Origin: Epiperipatus broadwayi
Lineage: Eukaryota; Onychophora; Udeonychophora; Euonychophora; Peripatidae
DNA length: 64,000 nucleotides
Reading direction: 5' to 3'
Assembly: GCA_028023455.1 (NCBI GenBank)
Contig: JAQFVV010012395.1
Location: forward strand, 5,644,001-5,708,000
The position numbers were made by a program, and so were the translations under genes. Positions 37,900 through 52,489 of this stretch are shown in pieces (the stretch's first letter is position 1; every line of letters begins with the position of its first letter). The notes beneath the pieces are model-generated. The model worked only from the letters and a program-made list of their open reading frames with translations. It was not told the DNA's origin and did not search any database.

Positions 37900-38640
37900 G
37901 TCATGCAACAGATTATTTACACAAGTTGAGGCCTGCCTGCACTCATCATCTTAAGATCATCAAGCAACTTCTTTTTTCTTCTACTTCTCTTATCTACCAA
38001 ATTCTCTTCCAATGCTACATATCTTCAAAAATTAATCCATTTTTAAGTACATGCAAATCCAATTTCTTTTCTGCTTCACAATATTCTTAATAATTTTTTA
38101 GGCTTAAACTTTTCAAAACTTCTTTGTCCTAACCTCATTCTTCCAGCTTATCTTTTTCACTTTCCAAACCAGCAATTTCTATAACCTATACAATCTTTTC
38201 ATTTTGTTCTTCTAATTGTCCAATTCTATGATCCATACAAAACTACACTCCAATCAAAATCTTGAAAGACTCTTTCTTAAATCCACCTTTAATGATACAG
38301 AAATAATTTCATATACATTATGTTTAATCAATGATTCTCACATTAATTTTCCCACCTCTTTCACTATCAATTAATCAGCAAAAAAATCTTAATTTTTATT
38401 CCCTTATTTCCAGTTATTTAATTTATAGTAATTACTTTTCAACCAGCCTTCTGCTAAAGATCTCTGGATCAACACTCAATCTATCTTTAGGATGCTCAAT
38501 CATAAGTAACTAACCAATTTTCATTTTGTATTTTCAGTAAATACCATCAATTCTATTCAATATTTATAAATTCACTTCTCTATGATCAATATATCTGATA
38601 TGACCAACATCACCTCAATGCTAATTCCATCCTCATCAAA
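37900..38640 (-). pseudogene. RTE-type LINE reverse transcriptase, C-terminal relic
   Basis: On the minus strand, broken frames follow the order of the RTE C-terminal region: DLRKSLSRF near 38275 (RTE proteins have a similar 'LRK-L-K' before 'YG-E-WT'), a tract with KISWKNEVRTKKF, and near 37945-37985 RSRRKKKLLDDLK, like the RGR-R--WLDDL tail. Stops and frameshifts occur throughout. Function in life was endonuclease and reverse transcriptase of a non-LTR retrotransposon; here it is dead. Confidence 0.55.
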
Positions 38641-41600
38641 ACAATGCTCACTGCCGGCCTATTAAACAAACAGAATATAGCCAAGAATTCTTTAGTCTTG
38701 TTAATATCTTTGATTCATATTTATTACACTGCATTAAAGTTCAAGGTAAAACATTCATCTCCCATACTTATGACTTGAATTCAAACTCGGATTTAGAAAA
38801 AAAATTCTTCAGGTTCCAATAATGCATATGGTTTTTGTTTTGTACAAACACCCAGCTAATCATCAGGTGTTAGTTGATAAATGAGTATTCAATATTTTTA
38901 GGGTAGAGAGACTAAAACAAAGATGAAAACTGCTTCAATCCCCATCAATCAGAAATTTGTAAGCATGCTGAGTAAAGCCCTTTTCTTTCAGATATCTTCT
39001 ATAGAAGCTAATGGATAGGTCTTTGGCTTGCAATGACTATTTGAAATAAATATATATTTCCTTTACTTTAATGGTTTTTAAGTTGAACATTGTTCAGCAG
39101 GAAAAAAAATTAAATTGTACAAATAGAAAAGTGGTGAATCTATTGCAGAAGTGTTGATATTTCATAACTTAGTGAGTCAATGATCATGGATCTTCAGTGG
39201 GATGAAAATACTTTTTTAAAAAAATCATTAGCATAGCACAAGACTCATTCATGATGATTTTCCTCATAATAAGAACAATTTCTAATTAATGAACAATACT
39301 AAAGGTAGGGGTTTTTTATATGGTAAAAGAGCTACTGTATTTCTTTTTTTTTTTAAACTTCTATTATAGATTTAATTATACTATATATTTAGATTTTTTT
39401 GCGTGTGGAAAATCTTCATTAGATGATTTAATTGTTTAGAAAGATGATTATTGCATTTATATTAATTTCAGAAATGATTTGCTTTAAGACAGAGTGATCA
39501 AAACAGGAATAGAAAGCAGTAACATTTACTTAATTTTCTCTTTAATCAAATACATCAACGATTTCTGTAACAACCTCTTTCAAATCTCAAACAATTAAAA
39601 TAAAATCATTTTTTACATTAGCATAACACCTATAGCTGAAATACAGGCGAAAAATGTAATACAAATATTCAACTATCAATATTAACAAAATGTAAAATTT
39701 CCTGGAGATTTGAAAAATGTTTTACATTGATGTATTAAATTTGTAAATAAAATTTTTTCACATCTTGGCTCTAAGAAATCAAAAATACTTTGTTATAAAA
39801 TGCTCAGAAACTCATACTAAGAGACATGTCTTGTGTCTATTAAAACAAAGCATCACATGACTTTAGAGTTAACGTTTAATCTGCATTTAATAGAAGTTCT
39901 TTTGATTCTCATTCTAGATAAGTACTATAATTATAATCAATTAATGAACAAAGTATAAACAGATTTCCATAATTAGTTTCTGATATGATACTCTTTTGGT
40001 AGGAATATTGTTTTGCTTTATAAGACAAGAAAGTGGCACAAAAATTTGATCACACTACCATCTAGTCTATTGTTTGCTTCTGCTTACTGACTTGATACAG
40101 TGTGAGTGAAAGGTTATTGATATTATACTGCATATATTCATATATCAAAAAGCAGTTTTCTTTAATATTTATAATAAGGTTGAGTAATCAGTGATTACCA
40201 CACAACAGTAATTTAATCTCCATTCAAAGACTGATATTTGCCTTTATCATTGAGGACTTGGGGGATTCAAAGCTGGCTCTAATATAGTTATATATAAGCA
40301 GCCATCACCAATTAGCTCCTTTCACTATTAAAATAAAACCTGAAATTTAAAAATTCTAAGCTTTTGGACATAAGCAGATCTGACACCAGGTCAATATGTT
40401 CATTTCAATAATCACTGATTAATCAAAACAGATATACTAGAGTAGAGTAAGTATTGCTCTCATTTAAAATGTAAAGTGACAAAACCAAGTAATGTGTTGA
40501 TATACTCTGAAATTCAAGGTTTTCTTGAAGTTAAATATATCTGATACCAGGCCAGTAACTATATTGAGGCAATACCTGATTAATAAAACTTTACCATAGA
40601 TGCTGCTACAGTAGAAGAAAAGTGCTAGGAGAATCAAGTCATATTATATTGATATTAACATTTCAATTTTATCTATCAATTTTAATTTTGGAAAAAAAAT
40701 ACTAAATAAATAATTTTTCTCTTCAGTAACTTATTGACAAGTTTTAATTTTAACTTTTAAAAAATGATAAGAGAGATAAAATTTTATATTTATTTAGGGT
40801 TTCAAAAGAAAAAAAAAAGGATTTAACATAATTGTTAAAAAATTTTGTTTTAGTTATTTAAAGTTGTGTTTTTTCCTTCTCATCTTTGTAAAAAAAAAAA
40901 AGTAATGTTCAAATCAAAGTGAAATTAAAAGGTAATCTTGTTTTTTGGCATAAAAAAAAAAATAACAGAGGAAATTTTTTATGTTTGGAATTATTTTTAA
41001 TTTTTTAAAAAAGCAGAAAATAACCAAATAACCATATGTAAAAATAGACCAAATTGGTCATGTCTGAAATAAGATGTGATTGGATGGATACAGGAATGTT
41101 CCAACAAAATATAAAGTTAGGTTATAGTAGTAGACTTGTGTCTTGTGAGAAACAGTCTTGATTCAACTGTTGAAGAAAACAGTAGTAGCAGTTCCGGTAT
41201 AAAGAGAATAATGTGAAATAATTTTGTAGTCTAAAGTAAGGCTCGTCTCACTACTAGTTTAGAAAAAAATGATTTTTGAAAAAAATTTCAAGAAAACCCA
41301 TGTGCTTAGTCTTAGTTAAAAGCTAAGCATTACAAAACCTCACCATGTAGCTTGTTTATTAAAAGAAAATGAATATTCCTGAAGTAATCTGCAACAAGGT
41401 TTGTTCTATCCAAAAACATAATTACCTCATTCTGTTTGTGAGCAAATTAGGAGATTGAAAAAATAGATAAACTCAGACTATGTGAAACCAAATCCATAAA
41501 TTATTACATTGAAAAAAATGGATAGATTCAACTTATGTGAAACAAAAATATTCTATTGTAAAAGTTGATTAAGTTTGGCTGGGTAAAATTCGTTTAAAAA

Positions 41601-41816
41601 AAAAAGCTACAGCAAACTTCTGAATAATATTTAAAGAAAGGTTAATTCATGTTTGGTAGTGAGAAGCCGCTTATTGTATGTACTTTGAACCTTTGAAAAA
41701 TGGAAAAGAAGAGGAAAAGAAACAAATGAGTTCGATCCCGGAAAGAAACCAACAAAGTGGAAGGTAATTAACAAAACTCTTTTTAAGATTTATTAATTGT
41801 CCTGCAGCTACCTTCT

Positions 41817-42130
41817 GATTTAAAATAACTCTTCGTTTTCTACATTTGATTTAAAATAACTCTTCGTTTTCTACATTTGCTTTAAAATAACTCTTCATTT
41901 TCTACATTTGATTTAAAATAACTCTTTGTCTGCTACATTTGATTTAAAGTAACACTTCGTTTTCTACATTTGATTTAAAAGTAACTCTTCGTCTGCTACA
42001 TTTGATTTAAAGTAACTCTTCGTTTTCTACATTTGATTTAAAAGTAACTCTTCGTCTGCTACATTTGATTTAAAAGTAAGTCTTCGTCTTCGACATGTGA
42101 TTTAAAATAACCCTTCGTTTTTCATGCATT
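41817..42130. repeat. 31-32 bp minisatellite, about ten copies
   Basis: The unit GATTTAAAATAACTCTTCG plus TTTTCTACATTT repeats from 41817, 41848, 41879 and onward. Variants with GTCTGC in place of GTTTTC alternate in the middle copies, as if a two-unit higher-order repeat (about 63 bp) had been forming. The array decays after about 42120. Confidence 0.85.
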
Positions 42131-42479
42131 CTGATTTTAAAAAGACTGTCTTCATTTTTTTTTTTTTATCTATTGTGATTCAAATAACTATGTGCGTTTT
42201 TAGTATACATCTGATTTAAAATAAATGTCTATGATGTGCGTTTATAACTGCTATCTCCAAATAAAATGAACTGAGTACAATAAAAGGAAAAGAGATTAGA
42301 AAGAGACTATAGTAATGTTTGATATTATTCTATATTTTATTTCGTTTATATATGTTTTTTTTTTTATTATTTCATTGTATAATATGTACATGTTTGATAG
42401 AAATATTTTTTTTTTGTTTTACCACTAGAATATCTTAATATAATAAGTTTTTTTTATTATTTATGTTTTAAAATATGCA

Positions 42480-45400
42480 AAAGGAAAGAGAAAAAGAATG
42501 ATTTTGATCCCATTGAAAAGATAAGTGCTTACGTAGATTTAAATCTAAAGAGAAGAGAGAAATGATATAGAATACCTTTTATACTCTTAACAAATTTTGA
42601 TATGTATTTGTGCTTGATATTAGATATGAATGATATGGATGATCGTGAGGAAAACCACAGTTGTGCTAGCAGTGTCGATGATCTGTTATTGATATGGGTG
42701 TAGGGGGTGTGTGATCGGCTCGGTTGTTTAAGATTGAAGTGATTCATACATGTTTTAATTCGGGATCCAGTTAGTCTCTGTCATTCATTTAGACTGTAAT
42801 CAATGTATGTGGGTGCATATATAAAGCAGTAAAGGCTTAATATTATTGAGGTAGAGTTATCGTGCCACCTCATGGATGGAAAATAGCTGTCTCATGATTG
42901 ATTTACCATGAAAGTTGGAGATGACTGAGTTTCACTCCATTTATTCTATTAAAGATAGGGAATTATTAATAAAGTTATTGTTGAATTGAGGAAAAGGTTT
43001 TGCATGCCCATTATGAATAAATGTGTAGGCCGGAGCTCCTCACACATTCTAAATCTTAAGAAAAGATTTCTCTTCCCTGGACTGAAGCAAACAATTGGAG
43101 TTAAGAGTTGAAGTTGTCGTTGGTTTGATTTTAATTTCCCTTATCCAGGTGCTGCTGTGTGCACGTTATATATATACTGCATGGTATTGAAGGATCTAGA
43201 GTGTTTTTCTGATGTGGGACAGAATTAAATTGCCCTGACAGGATAAAGATTCGGTCAGATGAAGGTATGATGAGGAATGACAAAGATTTTAATTGGTAAA
43301 CTAACCGATCCATATTGATTTTGTGAATATGATAAGTTGAGAGCTGTCGAGCTGGATCAACAGATCTGACAGGCATTAACGTAAAAGTGTGGGTTTTTGA
43401 ATTTAAACCAATCCACAAGACCAGTAAAGGTTTTTTTTTTTTTATTATATGTTATATCATCCTTTTTTTTTTCATAAGAATAGAAAGAAATTATTAATTA
43501 ATAAATGATATGAAAATTTCTGATTAGTTAACATTGCTGATTAGAGTAAGTGAAACGAGGTATTCTTTGGAATAGTCCATTGATAATGTTTACAAATAAA
43601 AAGGGGAGTATGAGTTTATAGGTTTCTTCTCTTTCAAGATGTAGATTTATTAAAGCTAACAGAAATATGGAATTCTGATTCCGTGCGTAAGCGTGTATTA
43701 TTTTTGTGTGTTTATCTTAACAAATAAATGGGTCAAAAGCAATAAATAAGTTATCTAAAAAGAAATATAGTAATTTTAAACATGTATTCAAACCATAATA
43801 TTTAGTGGATCTAAAAAATATATTTAAGTGTAACCATATTATATTTGGGTATGTTTTATTTTAATTCTTGTTCATATAATAGTTTTACTATTGTTATAAG
43901 TTACATTGTGTCTTGTGTTTTGATGTTTCCAATATCTACAGAATTTTCATACAGCACCTATATTTTAAGTAATATTAATTTATATTTAAATTTAATTATT
44001 CATTTTTCTATTGATGATTTATTTCCACGATCGATTTGCAGTAGTCATTATTATATTGTTTCCATCTTCGATTCACATAGTTAATTTTATATTGACAATG
44101 TATTTCCATGATTGACTTACGATGTTGATTTTTATATTGATTATTTCTATATTTGATTTACATAATTCATTTTATAAGACACTTTTCTACAATTCAGTTT
44201 CACATGATTTATTTTTATAGTTAATTCACAAAACCTAATTTTGTGATTTATTTCCGTAGTTTACTTACCAGTAAATTGTGATTGATTTATCTGATTAATG
44301 TCCATGGTTTGCTTCCATAGTTTATTTTGTGATATAGGATAGATTTAACACTATTAATTAAAGTTTAGTCAACATCTGAGATACATAGAATAAAATGACA
44401 GGGATCAGTTAAGTTAAATTTAGTCAATTTTATCTTTTGGTTCATGGTAATGTTGTGAATATTGGGAGCAGTCATAAAATCCCTTTACTGGTCTCGGTGT
44501 TTAGAGCGATTCCCAATAGTAAATTCGTATCAAAATTTGACTTAAGATATTTGGGAGTCATATCCATTACAATGTAATCGTGTGTAAGTGCATCTCTTGA
44601 CAGATCTAGACCTTGCGAAAGAGCAGTTCAATTATTAATCTAAGAGCTAGTTCGGAAGTCAAGTAGCATCATCTAACAAAATTATCATACTGTTGTTAAA
44701 GTAGGGATCATAAATTGATAGTCGATTGTCAGGTTAATTTATATGTTTAGAAATAAGATTAGGGATTCTCAGATCAGAGAACATAACACAGACATTCCGT
44801 GTTATATAATTGTAGCTAATTTAAAGTGATAGATGCTGAGAACAAAAAATAAGGTAATGGAATCAAATGAGAATTGATTTAGATAATTTTTTTTATCTAA
44901 TGTTAAATTAAATGATAAATTTATATTATGAACATAGAGTATGAGTTCTCTGCATCGATTATTGATTCATTTCCAGTCCGATATAAATGAGAAATGTATA
45001 TAATAATTTCTGTAGTTACCACTCGAGATCAGATATTTATAATAAAGTTATGGGAGAAAGTGGTATTATTATTATTATAGATTTGATAATAAATTAATTA
45101 TGAAATATTTGCATGACTCAACCGAGTTTGAAATTAAGGCCACATAGATTAGATGGTTTTATCAATATCGTTATTAATTTTTTTTTTATGAGACAATTTA
45201 TTTGCTTTCTCCAGTACCCTCTATAGTCCTAAATATGGCTAATGATGATGATCTCTGGTGGGCATTACAATTTATAGCTGCAATTTGGTGCCCCGGGTAT
45301 ATTTGATCCCAAGTTAGTATTAAATTCAGTTGTCTAGCTACTTGAAATAAATTAAAGTTTATTGATGTTAAATGAGTGAAAGAGTGCGCGGAGAAAGTTG

Positions 45401-45540
45401 AGGCTACACTATATTTATTAGATATCAAGAAATTTAAATTATTAATAACTTATTATGACTTGAAATACTTTTTTTTTTCAAAAATATAACATTATATTAG
45501 CAGCTAACGTGAATATGGCCTGAAGATGTATTTAGAATTT
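42480..45540. other. Anonymous, less AT-rich intronic region
   Basis: Contains several 70-95 residue frames (for example 43131-43418 minus and 42529-42747 minus) without recognisable domains or splice-supported structure. Possibly decayed mobile-element DNA; no ends or duplications found. Confidence 0.3.
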
Positions 45541-48500
45541 TAGCTTCTATATAAATAACCTACTTATTACTAATGAATAAATAATAATAATACGTACGTA
45601 TAAAAATATCGCAATAAATATTCAAAAAATTTTAAACTTTTAAAAAGTATTTTGTTAGATATTAACAGAAATAAATATTTTTTTAGATTTTTAAAATAAA
45701 TAATAACGAAGATTTTATTGATTTTATAAACTGAAAATAATCTTTCTAATGATAATGTATAATTTTTTTGTTTTGATTGCAATCTCATTTTTTTAATATA
45801 GAAATAGAAAACCATTAACATAGGCTGAAGACTGAAAGTGGCGCTAGTTGTACAACACGTTACGAATCTGATTTCTTACTAGTTCACAAACGAACGCATA
45901 TTGTAAACAGCGGTAATGATTAAAATATGTATGAAAAAAAAGTAAAACTAAATACTGTAGTTAATAAAAAAAGTTTGTCTTGTATTAATTTTTTTCAAAT
46001 ATTTGAAATTTTTTATTAGTCATACTTTATTTCCTTATTTTTTTAATGCGAATTTTAAAGTAATTTTTTCTTGTTGCTTTGCTTTTATGCGACTTCTGAA
46101 AATTATTGGAACACATCCCCCATTTTTCAAGGTAAGTTACATTTATTTTTGTGCGATTTCTTTTGTGCGCGTTTTCTGAGGAACCTATCTATCGCATAAA
46201 ACGAGACCCAGGTGTATATATCTAATTGGGCTAAATTTTATTGCAATTTTTTTTTTTATTGTTAAAATTTAGACAAGAAAATATATAAAAGGAATATTAT
46301 AAATAATTTTTTCTATCTATTTTTGTATAAAATAATAACTAAAAAAAAAAAAATGCTTAGGAGTGACTGAAAAATCTAGCAATAACTTTCAATTGTCAAA
46401 AGTCTAATTCATTAGGAAAAAGATCCTGTGTAAAGATAATCTCTATATTTATGAGCAAAGATGGCTTGTTAATTCTTTTTTTTTTATTTTAGACATTATA
46501 ATTACTATTTCTTTTAAGAAATCATTAGCAAAAATTATGAGCGAATCTGTTGACTAACCACTATTCTCTGCTATAAATTTCTCGGTAACATTAAACCATA
46601 AGAATAACAAAAATGATAATTAAAAAAAGTACTATTTAGAAAAATCATCATAAAATCTTTATTTTTTATCTTAGAGAAATGAAAATTATATCGTCTGAAA
46701 GGAAAATGGACACTGAATTGAATGATGCAAAGTACATTTGCATAGTATGTATGGTTTTCTTTAGAAAATACAACGCTGGACTTATTTTGAATTTTTACTT
46801 TTCCTATTTTTTATATTCAAATCAGTTCTGAATTTATCACTATAATTTGTCAATGTTCACACAGCTTCACACCCTTGCGAATGACCAAGCCACATCTTGG
46901 CCATGCCTGGTACAGGACCGTTTCATTTTTATAAGAAAAGGGAAAGAGGAGTTTTACTAATTTAATTTTTTTTTTATCATTATGAAATTTTGTTTTACAA
47001 TTTTAGTTATTGAAAAAGAAATAATTCTGTTTAAAGACTAATTAATTTATGAGTAAGTTAATAACTGATTAATGATATTTGCTACATGAAATTATATTTT
47101 TTTTTATAAAATGTTAGAGTTAAAATTATCATATTATTATATCATTCCTCAATTTTCTTAATTTATCAGTTCATTTATTAAATAATTGTTTAAAAAAGTG
47201 TTAATATTTATTCCTCCAGATATTTATCCTATGTATTGGCAGTATGTGTGACTTGATCTCATAATAGTATGTTTTAGGAATTTAGAAATTATCCCCATAA
47301 AATTATTCAAATTAAAATAGAATAAGTTTATATACTAATATTTTCTTTTATTCAGTCACAGTCTTTATTATCTTTGTGATCTTAAGTTAACTCTAGAGCA
47401 ACAACAGTTAGTTTATATGCAGGAGTGGGGGATGTTTGTGTTTGGACATCCAGATAATTCTCTCGATGGTGTAATGGTGAAGATCACTTTTAAAGTTCAT
47501 TCAATACATTTTATTTTTTGTTAGAAAAAATTTAGTTCATAATTGGTCTGTACACTCATAGTATCATATGAACAGAGCATTGATAATGACCAGTATATAT
47601 CAATATCCCAGCATTTATGATTAATAGATAAACACTTAAGGATATGCATGCAGTGGATTGTTGTATATCATGCCCAAAGTTTGGCATTCGCAATTGAATC
47701 TCCTTTAAATTTAGTCATAAGGAATGACTGTTGATTATTATTGAATAACTTATTGATACAATTGTTGGTGATGCAATTTATTATAACCTATTACTATTTT
47801 AACTACTTATATTATTATTCCAGTGCTGACTCTCATGCTCCTTATATATTTATTCCTTTTATATTTTATCATTTTATATTTATTCATTTATATTTGCTTA
47901 TTATATTTGTAATAAATAGGGATGACATATTCCCATGTTACCCCTTCATTCATACAGATACAATATATATATATATAACAATCACTATAACCAAATGTTA
48001 TTTTTTAAATTTCAGCAGTACTCTTACAAAACAAACATGTACACATAAAAGAATGAATCGGAATTGCTATACATGTAGTTAAGGAATGGACATAGGGATG
48101 TACAAATATGCAATCTCTCATCACACTTAGTACAGAGAAATAAATGATGGCATGAGATTGATGATGGCCAAGACTTTTAATAAACTGATAGTAAATAAAA
48201 GGAAAAAGTAAATAGAAAGAGAATCATAGGAAGAGCACAAAGATAAGACTAGATTGCTTTTAATAATAGTAATTAACTTTTGATAAGCCAATATTTTATC
48301 CTACAAGTATTAGAAGATATTATTGATTATTCCCAGTTAATCAACATACATGATGGAGTCAAATCATAATACAGCAATTGTAAATCATCAGAATAAACAT
48401 GAATTATCAAAACTATCATATAGTAGTGTTATACCAATCCTTACTAGTTTTCCATTAAGAAAGTCCAATATCCAGAAAGTGGGTTTTCTTAGTGGAAAAC

Positions 48501-49410
48501 ATTGTTTTCTACAGAGGAACGTTCATTCCTATTACATTATTTATAATAATGGTTTGAATTTTTAACACATTCAGATTTTAAACCCAAGTAATAAGTCAAT
48601 AAGCTTTTATGTAGTTGGTGGATATAATCTCAGTAAAAGAAAGCAAACAGCCATTATGTATTCACATATATCTAAGTGGATCATAGCAATTAAACGAATA
48701 AAAAAATTTAAGTAGATAAGTGTTAGTTTTGAAACAAATGGAACCTTAAATAAATAGTTCATTTAGTTTAAAATAAAATAAATGTATAATATGTTGCTAT
48801 ATAAATCATGAGACAAAATGATCAAAAGGATTATAGACAATTGAGCAAACTGAATTTTTTTTTTTTAAAAAAAACTTTACTCAAGTGGGAATTCATCCAC
48901 CAATCTTTATCTCTACAGTCTACCATTATTTCTCTGCAAGGGCATTTATTTTATGTACACAATCTGCAATATTACTAAAAGACAAAATATTAGTGATTCA
49001 ATTATTTGAAGATTAAAATTTCAATCGCATGTTTATAAAAGTTTATCAAAGACAAAAAGTCTGAGCTATATAATTTTTAGATAAAAATTTACCTTATCTA
49101 ATAATGGATTTAAAAATTTGGCACTAATTATTCAACATCTTTTCTAATCCATAAAAAACTTAAGTTATCCAGATCCAAATTATAAAATGAGTATTAACTC
49201 TCAATGAGAGAGGAAGCTTTTAGAATTATATAAGACAAAGTACTTGGAATAGGGATTCAGGTTATGCGAATATATATTTATGTATATTGTATAGTTAAAT
49301 AAAAGGCCCACTATTAGTTCATTATTTAATTAAGATATAAAATATTAAAACTAAACTTTCAAAAGTAAACTGTGACAATATAAGACTCTCAGGATGGTAA
49401 TTACCCACAC
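45541..49410. other. AT-rich intronic DNA
   Basis: No gene recognised. A polymerase III A-box-like TGGTGTAATGG at about 47466-47476 may be a worn SINE head, but no B box or tail confirms it. Confidence 0.4.
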
Positions 49411-49420
49411 AATAAAAGAT

Positions 49421-49607
49421 CCAGGTGCAGTGCTCTCAGATCCAAGGCTTCTCACTGATGAAGGCCATAAGCCAGAAACTAGTCTGGGGATATTGGATGA
49501 GTAGGCACTAGATGGGGATTTTATGCACAAGCCTTCTGGCATCCATTGCTTACTCTAGCTTGCTGTGTGTGGCAATATATATATATAGTGAGTTTTGCTT
49601 GTTTTAA
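49421..49607 (+). mobile_element. Truncated family A monomer with 10-bp TSD
   Basis: A 187-bp piece of the family A unit, from CCAGGTGCAGTGC to TTTTGCTTGTTTTA, flanked by AATAAAAGAT at 49411-49420 and 49608-49617. The duplication shows that a sub-unit-length molecule can insert by itself. It carries the best preserved hammerhead motif in the window. Confidence 0.75.
49430..49508 (+). ncRNA. Type I hammerhead ribozyme-like motif, best preserved
   Basis: CTGATGA at 49455-49461; stem II GGC (49463-49465) with GCC (49471-49473); GAAA at 49475-49478; minimal stem III AC-TA-GT; triplet GTC at 49482-49484, predicted cut after 49484. Stem I: TTCTCA (49449-49454) pairs with TGGGGA (49485-49490); internal loop GGC against TA; ATCCAA (49440-49445) pairs with TTGGAT (49493-49498); then CTC with GAG and an outer GTGC/GCAC. 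A C-to-T change relative to other copies in proximal stem I keeps pairing as a G-U wobble. The A-A position at the base of stem II is non-canonical, so catalysis is not assured. Confidence 0.68.
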
Positions 49608-49617
49608 AATAAAAGAT

Positions 49618-52485
49618 AATGAAAAATCAGTAGTCTATGCGTGTCATACTCTAGTTAAAAGCTGAAAATTAATTAATGGATAAAAATACTATAACCGTAG
49701 TATTTAGAATCAGGAAATTTCACCAATATCTATTTGACTGGAAATTTAACTTGGTCTCTTCCTACAAACCACTATTGGTGATATTTTCTAAGAATAACCC
49801 ATCCCAGACCATATAAGCCCATGGATGTTGCACTGGCAGAATATATTACCTACAAATGATTATGAGTTAAAATGCAAGAATGGCAGTCAAATATCTCATA
49901 TTGTCACACTGTTCAGGTTTTCAGATAACTAAAAGCCATGACCAGAAACTAAGATAAATTTTACCTAAATAATGAAAAACAAGTACTTTTTAGTAACAAA
50001 ACTGTTGCAGAATGAACTTAGACAGATATGAGTTATAAAAACTAATAAACTGGATAAATGATAAATGACCAATTAGCTGCCCTAGCTAACTGTCTAATCT
50101 AAACTAATAACCCAACGCAGAAGAAAGTTAAGATTATAAAATTGATAAGATGTGAATTGGGGATAGTCTGAGGAAAATGTGAGTGCCTAGAAAGATTAAA
50201 TTTATAATATCTTAAAATACTGTCATTATAAAAGCTGAAGATAGAGGGGAGCAATGTTGACAAATTAACTATTTATATTGAAATCTGATATATAAAAAAA
50301 GATCTAGTAAATAAGAAAGATAGATCAATTTCTCTTGAGATGATGAAATTTCAGATTTCTCAGCAAGAAAAAAAAAAGCTCACCCAAGAGATGATCCACT
50401 AAAAAATAAAAATCAACTAGAGAATGTAGAAACAGAATCAAATCAGCAGGCTCAAAGAATTGAGTATTGAGAGAAACATGATTATATAACAAATTAGTAA
50501 TCGTTTTCAAATACTTCTGATGTGGAAGGAGGTATTTGCTATATATAAAAAGACAGATGAACAATACACTCCAGATATATATAAAAAAATATCTGGTAAA
50601 GTTTTCAGTTAAGAATAATTTAGAACTCCTAAAAAGGAGACTATAGATTATCTGATTAATTAGATGCCAAAAAGACTATATGGAGCTAAAAGAGTATGTT
50701 GTACAAATTTTAATTTTATTTTTTGTAAATCAGAGAATTATAATTGATAGTTATTAAATTTGTTAAAATAATTTACATTATTATATATAAATTGTAGTTA
50801 AGCATTATATTCAACTAAAATACATGTATACAGTTTGATTTTAATTTGATCAATTCATTATTTATATAGCAGCTTCTTGTCTTAAGTTATACATCATTAT
50901 TGCAGTGAACAAACCTAAAAATGAAGTTACTAACCCAGTGTGAGATATATACAATTAAATATTCAAATTGGATAGAAATCAAAACCCTATGTTTAAAAAT
51001 TTTAATTTATTAATTTGAATAGCCTAAGATGAGTAAAATGTGGGGTCAATACTGCTATTATACCAGAAATGAATAAGTGGGTATCTATTTGAGATTACCA
51101 TTTGGTTTCCACTGATTACACATATTTATTAAGCTGACTCAAGAATGAAAAAAAAAAAAGATTACCCACATTATTATTCCCACATTTTTTTGTAATATTT
51201 GCAATTTTTGATGTATTTTCAAATTTAATAGCCATAAGTCAAAATAGGCAAGACACACTGATTAAAATATTTTTAGCCATTTTAATTCTATTTATTTCTC
51301 TAATTTTAATTGATGCTAACTGACTTATGTAAATATAATATTCCATCTTTTCAATTTTACAGCAAATTTTTTATTGTAAGTCAAAACTTGCATAAGAAAC
51401 AAAATTATGGACAAGTTTATGTAAGTAAGAATTTGATGAAATGATAAAAATAGTAATGAATTTATATAAAGTTCTAAACTGTGTACTAGTATACTAGAAT
51501 ACAACTACTTGCTGAAATTTATGAGACAACAATTCAAGTAAATTATGTTAGGAGGATAGCAAGCAATGGCAAACTATGATTAATTAATACAATAATTAAA
51601 CTTAATTACTTGGGTGAGCATTCCTCCAAATTTAGATTTCTTGTCAATTAAAAGAGCAAATTAGGATTTTCCCCCCTGAAATTGTTATTCTATTTATAAA
51701 TAGTAACATCCCACATACATACACATTTAAACATAATTATTTCACTAATTTCTAAAAATTAACTATTCACAGTTTTAAATTTGAAATTCTCAATTTAAAA
51801 TTTTTTTGTTTACTTTCTAAGGATATCCAATACAATCTTTTTTTGTTAATATTTTAAAAAACATTTATGAGGGTTTTTTTTTTTTATTGATAACAACTGA
51901 CCAAAACTAATTTTATTCAAATAATAGTATAAAAAAAAAGATTAAAATAGTTTAACTCCAATAAGAAGGCAGTAGAAAACCATTAATCTAGCTTCCTACA
52001 ATTTGGCAATTTCTACAATAGAAAAAAAAAGGGGGAGGGGGGTAAATTTTCAAAGTCAACACACTTTTTATTATTTTAAAATGATAAGAATTATTTTAAA
52101 TGATTACATTTTATCAATTTTAAATAAATCCACAATACACATACTTTAAAATAATAATCATAGTACAGCAAATAAATTATTAAATTTTAAATTAAGGAAA
52201 AATACATTTAAGCAAATACTCATAAATTAATAAGCTTAAGTAATATTCTATTTTTTATGTTTATATTATTTTTTACTAAAAAAAAAAAATCCCCTTGATA
52301 TAATATATAGCAAACTGAAAACTATATTAAAAAACAAAGTGCTTGTGTGTGGGGTGGAGGCGAATCTATCATCAATATCATTAGTTATCTTATAAAAGGT
52401 ATGTCTCATATACCAAATCAGTTAACTTTTCAAATTTTTCTATCCCTTCTTTTATTCCTTAAACAAATAATATAACTATTTTTCT
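49618..52485. other. AT-rich intronic DNA
   Basis: No gene or repeat family recognised; minor homopolymer and G-rich runs only. Confidence 0.5.
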
Positions 52486-52489
52486 CACT

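Noticed and set aside
43131-43418. 95-residue minus-strand open frame
   Set aside because: No recognisable motif and no neighbouring exon; the length is compatible with chance in this less AT-rich block.
47460-47500. Second SINE head (TGGTGTAATGG)
   Set aside because: Only an A box fits; no B box, tail or target duplication was found.
47741-48082. 113-residue open frame
   Set aside because: Composition is that of AT-rich DNA (runs of I, Y and F); no domain, splice signal or repeat supports coding.
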